Assembly: GCA_031213475.1 (NCBI GenBank)
Contig: JARUPZ010000015.1
Span: forward strand, 10,072,528-10,136,527
Reading direction: 5' to 3'
DNA length: 64,000 nt
Source of the DNA: Nereocystis luetkeana
Lineage: Eukaryota; Sar; Phaeophyceae; Laminariales; Laminariaceae
The notes under the pieces were generated by a model that made no database searches, had not been told where the DNA came from, and was given only the letters and a program-made list of their open reading frames with translations. The translations under genes were made by a program, and so were the position numbers. Numbering within the stretch: position 1 is the stretch's first letter; each line of letters opens with the position of its first letter. Shown here piece by piece: positions 24,701-36,700 of the stretch.

Positions 24701-27700
24701 TTGATTTATAAGCAAGAGTGGAGTTCCGACTGTTTTGGGTTAAGGAGCCCAGTCGTTCAGAAAATATTTCAGAAAAAAAACTACCTTTATCGTACATAGC
24801 ACGAGTCCTTTGGTGTTATCGACGGTCTAAGAGCGAGTGAGCGGCTTGCAGCACGAGTCCTTGCGGTATGCCTCAGACACCAAGTTGAACCATCTCCCAA
24901 TCAAGCAGTAGGTGTTGCTGAAATCCTCACTTTACACCGTCATAGTCTCCCCTTTTACGTCTTAAGATTGACATTTGTAGCATCTGTCTACTAATGTACT
25001 GTTAGACTGACATTTGTCCTCTCAAAAATAGAAAGGAATCTGTTTGCGGTCCTGAAGAGTGTGCGGGCGGCATGCAGGACCTGCAAAGTCGACCACTCAG
25101 AAACCTCATGCATATTATTAACAGAAACAGAACCAAACCAAAGAGAAACCCACGAAAGGAACCTGTTATTTGCATTGGTGTTGGACATCGTATCGATATT
25201 TTCGATGTATTGAAATGTAAATCGTTCGATAGACACACACATATCGTATTGAACCTGTTTTTCCCTTCATTCCCTCGCATCCCCATGTTATTATTTTGGT
25301 GGACACTGAACGAAAGCTGCGAAGTATAAAAAGCCAAATATCGAAAGTGTATCTCGCATGTAGCGTTTTTGGATTATCGGTATCGTGTCGACGTCGATTC
25401 TGATATCGATTCCGATATCGAACACTATTAATAGGTGTTATATGTACGTACGTACGTACGTACGTACGTACGTACGTAAGCGCGTAATCAAACTCCTCCC
25501 CGTATCTCTCCCGGCCGTATCTCTCCCGGCTTCACGTTGATCTCATTCAGCATTCACGAGGTGGTGTCGCACCTCGGCGGAACCCACCTCGTCATGGAGG
25601 GCCCCGTGGTTGCCATGCACCGGCAGCTGCCCAAGGAGCACCCTCTCCACGTCTTGCTCGAGCCGCACGTTGAGGGCACAGCCTTCATCAACTGGGGCGC
25701 CCAAGAGGTTTGTTCCAATTGGTACCTGGTACGTATGTGCCGTAAATAGTGAATTGGAGAGACCGTTGAGTTTCGGAGAGCGGTTTTTCAGAACGGGAAG
25801 GTACAACCGATGCCGACCAGGGGAGGCGTTTCCGGAAAGACATGGTCGAGAGAGAGAAAGCCTCCCGAAGATAAAACATGTGGGAACGATCAGTAGTGAT
25901 GAAAAACGATATGGCACCCATGTGCGGACTCAACGCAATCATCCTTACAGTAAGCAAGCATTGTCGCAGAAAATTCCAGTGCAGTTTATGTAGTATTCCG
26001 CCTCAGCCGTGGTAGAGGCCGGTACCTCAGAAATTCCTTTCCGATCCAGACTACCGAGGTATATTTCCATCAGAGTGGCGTCGACGGCAGGACAAGACTA
26101 GCTAGGGTCAACCAGGAGGAGCAACAGGGTACAGGAAACTTGTTGCTGCAGCACATACGTGCTCGTACCTGTAACACCTGGTACCGGTACAGGCAAAAAG
26201 GTCAAATATATTAATAAGTACGTTAGCGTTGTCGCGGACTCGCCCCAGGAAATTCCAGTAATATTCCACCAAGCAAGCAGGTACCGGAGTAAGTGACTGA
26301 GCTGCCTGGTAAGCATCGGGGTGGGGAAGGGTTCGTTCTACTGTACACCATTAATAATGTGTGTGTGTTTTTGGCCGCCTGGTCGGTGCATCGTACGCAC
26401 ATAAGCGTCGACGCAGACTCGACGCAGAACATCCCAAGAGTGTTCCACATAAAACCATACCTGGTGTAATGTTTTCCAATCCAGCAAGCGGGGAGTACAG
26501 GACTCTTAGGAAACCACAATATATGCAAGTAGAGACTATAACAGTATAGGACCTGTCGAACGAAACCGGGCGAAGTAGTAAGTAATGAAGGATTTATTCT
26601 CGTATGATACATAAATTATCTCGATTGGCCTGCCTTGCATAGTTCATAGTGCTCGTTTTCTTAATGTTGTTCTTGGTAGCTGTCCTTTACTTTTGACGAT
26701 ACAACCGCAGCATTTTGATGCCGGAGGCGGGTTTTTGAAAGTCATTTTAAGCCTTGCGAGTTAACACTTTTACCATGTAATATCAGTGCACTGCATGTAA
26801 ACCCAAACACGCCTCTATTTCCAAGTAATAATACAATATTTATACACAACGGGAGGGGAGTGAGACTGAGAGTTTTTTTTCGTACGTACTTACGATAAGG
26901 TGTTAAGATCATATTAATATCATATTGACAATGTAAACAGCAGGGAGGGGCAGGGGTATCAGCTAGTGGACATTGACGGATGGGCGAACAGAGTAACTCA
27001 TATGCCAGTACCAACCAGAGCCGAACACGGTGAATCCATCGTGGGGTATGCTATGAGTTACAATGTGCTATGCATTACCATGTACCTGGTATTACGGGGG
27101 ACCATGGTAAATAGGACCTACGTCACACACAAAACCCTTATATTTACCTATTTTTGCCAACAATATTTGGTCCTATTCACTATGGTCCTCCGTAATACCA
27201 GTATGTATTACTACTTTGAAGTATGTATTCATATGCCCCCCGCAAAAGTAGTAATACTACTAGCTTGATACTATTCCGGGGGACCATAGTAAATAGGACC
27301 TACGGTACACACAAAAACCTATATATTTACCTATTTTTACTCACAATATTTGGTCCTTTTTACTATGGTCCCCCGTAGTATTGCGTAAAGTTCCCTCTTT
27401 GTCCTTCCCTTAGTCGGGTAGCAACGTTTGTGAGCGATCAACGTTGAAGCCCATGCTTCCTGCACATTGGTCGGACATGAGAACACCGCTGTGCAGCATT
27501 TCAACGTAAAAAGGATGGCGAGCATGATGATAACGACTAATTATGAGCGGCGTGAAAAAAAAAGGTGTGACTCTGTCTGGCCGTGTGGTAGAATCGGATT
27601 TCACACATGAGACAAATGATCTATCCGCAGCAGTAGGCGCACTTGATAATCTACAACGTTCAGGGAAGGTAGGTTCCTGATTCGTATCATCTGCTTCTCC

Positions 27701-30700
27701 CTGCTGTCGAGGGAGAGCCTTGCAATCTGCACAACGAAAGCAGTAGGACATGTTGCAGGTTGACCCTTTTAGGACCGCAGTCCCGTTTATGGAGACAAAT
27801 TACTCATAATTTGAATGGTTCGTCCCCAAAACGGGACTGCGGTCCTAAAAGGGTTAACATCTAGCCGATCTACACACCCCTTGGTAATAATATATGTTGT
27901 ATGTACATAGTGCACGCGATCGAAGTATGACTATTACGGGGGACCATAGTTAATAGAACCTGTGGCAGACACAAAAACCTATATATTTACTAACAATGTT
28001 TGGTCCTATTTACTATGGTCCCCCGTAATAGCACAACTACCGTACTGTAGTATCAGTAGTGCGCCGCACATCTCACATGTTTTTTTTCCCTCATTCGTTT
28101 GTCCGATGTGTGTTGCTGTCTTTGCTCTGGTCCAGTTGCTGGTGGGGAAGGGTGCGGGAGTGGACATGCTTACGGCAAACAAGATCGAGGACACTTGAGC
28201 CATGGCACTGGAGCAGGTGCGCGTTACGATGGTTTACGGCACCGCCCTGGGAAGCCTGCCAGGCCCAGGCTCCAGGATATAGGAAAACGCCGATTATCAA
28301 CCGCTCAATCGGTGGAACCTGTTTTTTTTTTTTTTTTGCTTTCGAGTGGTCAACGTTTTGGTCATTACGTTAGGGTGGAAATACGCTGTAGGATGGGAAA
28401 CGAAGTAAGAGTTTGCACACGACGTACTGGAAAGGGATGACGCCCCAGCGGGCGTGCTACCTTCTACATACTCGTATACGGTACACGTAGGTAGAGCGGC
28501 GTTTGCGGAATGGGAAACTAGGGGACGAACGAAAGAGACTACAGTGGTGCTCCATTCGTTCGCGCCTCTCATCCGGCAGGATTGGATATATACTACCAGG
28601 TATAATTTAGCACTAAGGAAATGACACGAGTGAGTGGGCATCGCGGGACCTGTCCCAGGCATAGTCCCACATTCGGCTGCTATTTTTAGCCGCCTTTCTT
28701 ACAGCTGCAGTATGTAACGAAAGCGAATTCGCCGGCCATGGTACGGGTTTCGCGGCGTTTCTGTCTTTTTTTCTTGTGCTATCCTCTGAGTTATCGGCTA
28801 AGAACTAGGCATGTTTCTTTTGCAGACGAAAAACGCAGACATATTTCGGTTCCGCCCACTTATGGCGAATAACTATCCATCATAAAACCGTTTAGTCGGG
28901 CGTGGCTCGGTTTTCCCTGTGGAGTAGGATCATCCTGTCCTTTCTGCAGCTGCTCGTGAGCGATCGACGTTTCTGTTTTTGCGCCGCAAGTTAAGGTCGC
29001 ATGTCAAACCTGAAACTTGGTTTTACGGTGGACCATGCTGTATCAATAGTAAGCACACTCTAATATAGTGTGCAAACATCGGGGAGTACATGTTTTTTGT
29101 TGTCCAAGGTGGGTTCTGTTTACTATCCCTATATGCAATACTCGTACTGTAGTACAATATTGTTCACAGTTCCAAGGGCGTGTTCTAGGACATACCAAGT
29201 GTACCACCAAGTATACTACAGGTTACCCGGGTACCAATGTTTGTTGTTTCGGTCACACTTCGGTACTGCCTGTTCGGTTATGTTTTGGCCAAACTCAGGG
29301 GCTATTCGGGTATACTTTTGGCGATACGCGGGTGCTATTTTTTGTCTGGCGTGGACCCGGGCACTCCCAGGGTATACATATATATATATATATATATGTA
29401 CCCACCGAATGGTACCATAGGTACCATAGACAATGACCATGCCTACCGGAGTGGTACGGTGACAGTCATTACACTACGTGCGGCCTTTAGCCGTATATAG
29501 GCCAGAACGGTATACCGTATACTGGTATATGCCAATATTACACGGGTGATACGATAACATACACCCTGGGACGAGATTCCGACATCACACACTGTGTATC
29601 ACTGGGATGAGTTTCTGAGCCTAGCCAACCGAAATGGTGGCTTCGGAAATGTGTCGACGAGACGTTTGTTTCCATAGACGCATCGCTCGGCACCTGTCTG
29701 TAAGTTCGAGGCAACACGCGTGTGTGTGCTGGTATGCTGGTGCGCTGGTACGGATGTGTTTCTCGTATACCCACGTTCGGGTTTCAGTTGAAGAAATTTT
29801 GCAACGGCGGGCAAATATATATATATATAATATTATACCAGGTATATATCACGCCGTTCTGCGCGTCGAGGTGTACGTGCTGCGACCACACGAACGTTTG
29901 TTCCGCACACTTCACCGTTTTTTTTACCCGTCGACACATATACCTGGCTGGTATCACGGAGGCCCATAGCGAATGTGCCCAACATAAGCCCCAATAAAAG
30001 GCCCACTTTGGTGCTTTGTACCTCAAGAACCACCGCGTGAATCGATATTTTTTTTGTCTCTTTCCGAATACGCGGTTGATAGGTTTCCATCCATGCTATA
30101 TAGGTACGTACATGTGTAGTCTTCAGAAATACAGTGGGAGCCTCTTTTCCCCCGTTTTGGGCCTGCATATTAGGGGCCTGGTACGATACAGTAGTAGTAC
30201 ATACTGACAAATACTGGCACAAAGCTGTCGTACAGAGGCGGTGGCAACTAGGGGTTGCGCTTTAGAGTCCTAAACTTTCTCGCTGACCGAGCTCCTAACC
30301 TGAACAGTTGTGGTATTTTCTCAAGGTTGTCCGATAGATGGCTAATTTAGATCCCGTGCCATCCTGTGTTGGGGTTGGCTAGCCAAGCTTTTCAGCCTCC
30401 TTTCTCAACCTTTCTCGAAGTCGGCCGTTGGATTCTCGAATGGAGCCCTCTTCTCGATGACTCGTCCCCTGCTCTGATCGTTTTGTTTCTGTTTTTGCTG
30501 CCTCACCCGAGTAGGTTCTGGCGCGCATGTCCAAAGATTTCTCGCCGGAGGCTGACTTTAAGGCCCGCGGCATGACTTGTGAGGACTTCCCGGGTCGGTA
30601 CCCGTACCGCGACGCCGGCATGAGGTACTGGGAGGCTACGCACGCCTGGGTCCAGGACTACCTCGACGTGAGCCTTCTTAGATCGTCTGCAATCAGTCAT

Positions 30701-33700
30701 TTGCTGTGCACAGTAACGTAACTTTGCCGGTGTTGGAGTAAGAATGGTCTGTATCTGGCACCTAGGCTTCTTTCAGAATACGTGCAAGTTACTACAGCAG
30801 TAAAGAGGGTTCATGGCAATCAGAACCCACGATGGACCCAAAATAAAGGTTTCCTTTCATGGTTGTCCCCTCATGGTTGCCCACAGCGTTGCATATGTGC
30901 TTCTCCTCGGTTATGTCTCTAGCGTTGGCGTGGTTGTTTTCATTGTACAGCAACTCTACACTCAACCCCCCAAAAGGCCAGCATTTTGTTCGCGATTTTT
31001 TTGTTTCTTGCCTCAAGGTTCCCGACTTTCGATTTAATACATTCTTGGTTCGAAACAAGCCGATTCGTTTTTGCTGAGAAATGCGCTATGTAGGTATGTA
31101 CGTTCGTACATGTTCTTCTAAAATTTCCTGCGTTTTTGCTCTCTGTTAAAAGTCCCTGTTGTTTATTTAGGATGCTTCTCTTTCCTGGTTTTCCTTTTTT
31201 TCTTCTCGACACAAAAGAAAAAAAGTCAGAAAGAAGCTCCTCCATAAGAACGACCCTTGGGCACTGACTCCCCCCCCTGCCGTTTCTACGGACAAACTAC
31301 TTGGGAATAGTGTAGAACCATTTCTTGCGATAGTTATATACAGTATGCTGCACACACATGGTGCCCACCGCCCCCCCCGGCCCCCCTCCCTCCAGAACAT
31401 AGATAGGAGTATATGTTTTCTTCACGTACAGCGCGTGTGCTCTTCACATACAACCGTTTTGTTTTTACCCATCGGCGCCCGGTACACCCGGTGTCCTCGC
31501 CGATTCTCCATCCTATAGATATAGAGATACCAGCTTTATGATCGCAAACCTGCGAGACACAGACAATGCACAGCAGATGCAGCACGGCCGATTAGATAAT
31601 TAATTGCCATGCCAACGTACTGGGTACGAAAACAACAATGGTAGCCAGCTACCAGACCTGAAGTGCCCCTACTTTTCCGAGGTTCATCCCTCGACCTGGT
31701 ATAGACCAGTCCGCGAGGACTGTTCTTCGATTTTACTGAAGCTGGATCAAGTCGCAAACACTTTTGTTGTCCCTCTCCTTCCCGCTTATCATATTCGCCC
31801 TTCTTTCTCCCTCTCCCTCCTATTAGCATCAATATCCGTAACTCAGGTCTGGGGTCACATAGCAGGCTGTCTCTCCCGCCCCCTCCCCGCTACAGTTCGA
31901 GCCTTCAGTGGCATTTTTATCGCGAGAAGACTCCAGCCATTAAAAGAAATATTACTCGCGTCTAGTTACTATTCATAGAGTAGAACCATCCTGTTGGTAA
32001 GATAGAGGTGTGCACATATAAGGGCACCTATGCTTTGTTCTGAGGCTTGTCACTTGGGCCGAGTATAGGCAGGATCGAAAAGCATAGGGTGCTGAGTCCG
32101 TTGCACAACCCCATTGTCTAGGCCTGCTGCATGGCAAAACGTTTATGTGAAAGAAAGCAACCGCAGTAGTTCCAACGAGTTATGAGTGATAAATGTTGAA
32201 GATCATGCTGCACATTGTCGGATAGCAAGATAAATGATAATACTATTCGGGGCATGGTGCCTCACCAGTGCCTTATAGTGCCTCACTCATTCGAGGAACT
32301 CCGCCAATCAGAGTATATCATATCCCACGCCTATTGTACCCACGAGTCGATCGGAAATGAATGTCATTCGAGGAACCCCATTGCCTACACAGCAGTGGCT
32401 CTACTGCTGTGCGGCTGAGACTTTTCAGTAAAATGCACACGATATTCGGTACACGGTGCTGTGGTTCCAACGCTATTCGGTACATGGCGCCTCAGTGCCT
32501 CACAGAGTGGCTCGACACCGCCAGTCCAAACATTGCTACGCACCGTACCCACGCGCCAACTGTGTTGTTTTTTTGTTGTTGCGCGCTTGTATCGCGGACA
32601 TCCTCTGTGCTGAACAGATATACTACGAGAACGATGGTACCATCATGGGCGACTACGAGCTCCAGGTATGGCGATAATCCTACTTGGTTGGGTTGATGGT
32701 ATGCTGACGGTCGGTTGCTGCCCCTGGAGTTGCATGTTGATGGTTTTGGTACGGTCGGGATTAAGGAGAGTCAGGGTTTAGTTATATCCGTATCTCACAC
32801 GGTATATTTCAACGATTTCCTCGAACATATGGTGAGTTATCGCGCGCCGGACAGCTCATCTAGATCATCTAGATTATCTATCTAGATCATCTGGATCCTG
32901 CTGTAGTCTGCCGTGGTGACAGATTGTGCAGGATCTGTATAGTTCACATCCAACCCGGGACACATGTCCTATACAGATCATTGCAGATTTATACGGCCCC
33001 GACCGGGGAACATGAGCTACTGCTGTAGATCGTAGTACCAGGACTAGATCGACCTTGGAGGATCTAGATGATGAAGTGGGAGCAATCTATCCGATCTGTT
33101 CGAGACGCGTAAGCTGTCATATAACCTATCATACCCATGCGTACACTGCTGTATACCTGTTTATTTTTAGTATCAACCTACTTCAAGCACGTCCAAAATG
33201 ACCCATTTCCCCCTGCTGTCTCCTAGAAACACGGCGCAGGTAGTTGCCGAAACACCAACGTTGAAGCTCATGCTGCTTGCACCCTGCGCTCTCGTCAGAG
33301 AGCTACCGAAATCACAATCAACCCAACCAGATCCTTTGCCTAGACTAAACTGCAGTAGCAACGATCACTAAATGACAGTAGGAAACGATCGACCAGCCCG
33401 TGACTGTGTCCCCCGCTCATTGCGTCCGCGCTGATGGCACCAACATTCCATGGGATGTGACAGGCCTTCGTTTACGAGCTGATTCACATCGGGCAGATGA
33501 GGTGGCTGGAAGAGATCGGTGGCTCCACGGACAAGAAGAGCCTCATCGCGAAGGTACGGCACTATTATTAATGGTAGTAGTGGCCCCTTTATACTTGCAT
33601 ATAGTGACGGTTACGTAGTGCCACTCGCCCGCTATATATAGTGATTTATTCTAAGGATTACCCTGGGCGGGGTAGTCGATCGGTATTTTACCCCTTTAGC

Positions 33701-36700
33701 TCAGTAGGTAACACCTTCACATTTGACGTCGTCCAGGTCACGGGTTCGAACCTCACTTCGAACATTTCTTTTACCGAAACGCTTGCGCGTGCACACCTAA
33801 AACACAGATCTCCCAGGTTCCCCAGGAAATGAAACGAAGCGGGTAGGCCAGCGTACGGAAGTATTCGGTTCTGACGCCCCAAAAATCCCGCCGTTCAGAG
33901 AGGGGGAGAGGGCTACAAAGAATACCTTGGGCTGGGTAATCGATCGATCTTTTAACCCTAAAGCTCGGCAGGTAACACCTTCACATGACTGTTGTGGGAT
34001 CGCTTGGCACAGATGGGATTCGCTATATAGTCAGTGTGGTTGTGTGAGGAATAGTGATGTTTGCCGGTATAGTGCCGGTGTTGTTGGCTGGCGCATACCA
34101 GCACTACATAAGTTTACTCTTATCAGTCACAGCAGTGTGAGCGTGCTTCAGCACCCGTTGAACAATACCAGGCAGTATCATTTCAGGCGCCCGAGAAAAA
34201 AAGTACGCCCAGACGATTGAGCGAAGCTTGGCACCCTGCCCGGTGGGAGGCCTGGGATCAGGGTGGCTGGTGGGTCTCCGGCGGCTCCTGCGAAGGGCTG
34301 GTTAGATTTCTGCACCACCGGAGAAGGGTGCCAAATGGGAAGGGCCCACTGTGGGGTCAAAGTTCAAAGCAGGAGCAGGGTGCGCCGCACTATTTATTTT
34401 CCTCAGGCGTCTGAAAACATAATTTTCTTGGCACCACGTCATATTTTCATCATACCACAACCAAGCGGTAAGTGTCTGATCGATGCTGTGTTGTCAGCGT
34501 CATCTTTTCGTGGCCAGTAAAATATTCCTTAATTCTGTCCTGCTTCAATCACGCCAAAAGGGTTCATCTTCTGTGTAGAAGTTCTCGCCGGAAAGGAATG
34601 TTTCCCTCACCACACCAAACATAACTGAGATTGGGGACTAGACGCATGCTTAAAAAGTGGCGGCAGCAGTATTTCGTGCCCCCTCCCCCCCCCCATATGT
34701 ACGGTGCTGGTATAATATGTACTGGTATCATAGATATATATCTCCGTACCGCAGGTGTTTACGCACGAGGGAGGTGCGATCCCTGTCCAGGTGCAGTAAT
34801 TATGTTGTTTGTATTGCACTGCTCTCATTTATCCGACGGGATATCGAAGACGATTGGTCCATCTATAGTGCTGGTATCGCCAGCGAACAGTACCGGCACT
34901 ATATAGCGGCAACCGGTACTGTTATTGACACACTGCCATACTGGTTAATGCCGTCTATGCCAACCGATTTATTTCACAGGCACTTTTACCGCGGGAGGCC
35001 GGGACTACTCAACCGAGTATCATAACATGAAGAATGCTGTCGAGCCGCCACACGGCCTCATCGCGCGCATGTTCCGTCCGTGCACTGTAGACGGGCCACT
35101 ACTGTATGGATATCCCGCGGGATGATGATATAAATGAGATCGTGGGACGAAAAAATCCCATGGAGTCATGGAATATCCCTCTTTCCCATACCACTTATGG
35201 TGCGGCAAGTCCCAAAATGAACAATTTGTCGTAACAAAAATATGGTGTTTGAGTGAGCCCTCTGACCCCCCCCCCCCCCCCGCCAACTCCCCGCCCCTCT
35301 CCTCTTGCCGCTGCTGTTCCGGTAACAACACAACACAATCGAAACCAACGAACGTTGGGTCTGCCCCACAGATGCTCGCAAGTCTGATCTACTCGGCCAG
35401 CACTCTCCACGCCGCCGTCAACTTTCCCCAGCAGAGCAGAACGTCCTTCGTTCCGAACTCTCCGGGGGCGGTTTACGCCCCTCCCCCCACAGACAAGGTC
35501 AGAAGTCTCAAGCAAGCGCGTGTAGGGTATCGACACGCCCGAGCCGCCGAAGCCTCGGCCATTCGCACGATGGAGTTACACTCGTGCGCAGACCCATGCT
35601 ACGTTAGGCGGTAGGCGGTCGAGACAACCGTATAGCACTACAGGTGTCACACTACAGCAGGGTGGTAGCTCTTAAGATAGCACACACCCTGGAACGAATT
35701 TCCGCGGCGAGTTTATCCAAACCCAGGAGGGCACACAACAACGAAAACGGTGACTTTGGACAAAAAATCTCGTCCATACAAGTCCATATTGGACGCGTCG
35801 CTGGTCGTATTCAGTACGTCCTCCCCGTTGTCGAGAAGACGAGGAGCGAAAGTCGTCCGAGGGTGTGTGCTATCTTATCACCCTAGTGTGATAGTGTCCT
35901 ACGGCAGTGGTGTGAGGCTCTTTACCCATCAAACCGACTTCGTCATGAATATCGCAAGCTGAGCCCGATACCTGCTGCGCACGATCAAATGGGCTCGAAG
36001 ATCAGAATACGCAATACATATCGGGTGCAGAGATATGCATTACACAAGTGTGGGCTTAAAAGTGCAACCCCTCCCAGAGCACGCCTCCACAGGTTTCATT
36101 GTTCGGCTTCCCTTGGTTTAGTTGTTTTGGGCGTGGATGTTTAAGACCGAGCGATGCGAAAGGTTTACCTGGTATGCTTTACTTTATCGGAGGGGGAATA
36201 CGAAATAAAATACTTCGACGAGACCTGTCGGCGTGAAAAAATTGGTGACGAAAAGGGGGACATCCAAACTCAGCAGGGACGATTCGACGGAATACATGGG
36301 ACGTACTGCAGTGTCCCCCATTAAGGCGTTGTTTTGGGGAGGTGTGTCCCTGTTTGTCATGGGTCTTGTGGATACAACCCTAAATCTCCCTGGTACGAGA
36401 AAGCCCGTTCTTAACCAACTCCACCGATTACTGCAGGAGGAGAGGACGTTCGAAGATTACCTGGCATACCTGCCCCCCATCGAGATCGCGACCACTCAGG
36501 TGGTACTCACCACTGTTCTGGGCTCGGTGTATCACACCAAGTAAGTTACTGTTACTGTAGTGTAAAGTGTAGTATAGTCAAGCGTGCTACGATAGGAGTA
36601 GCACTTTTTTGCCTTGCAAGGCAAACACGCGGAGTAAGTTATGACTGTGACGGGGTTCCCCAACTGAGGAGCTGCCCAATAAGGCGATATCGAATGTCTT

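Noticed and set aside
25441-25482. ACGT run as a regulatory element
   Set aside because: A plain tetranucleotide microsatellite explains it.
34980-35060. Possible LOX exon after TTTCACAG near 34980
   Set aside because: Frame lacks family motifs, and exons 14 and 15 join in phase and align without missing residues.
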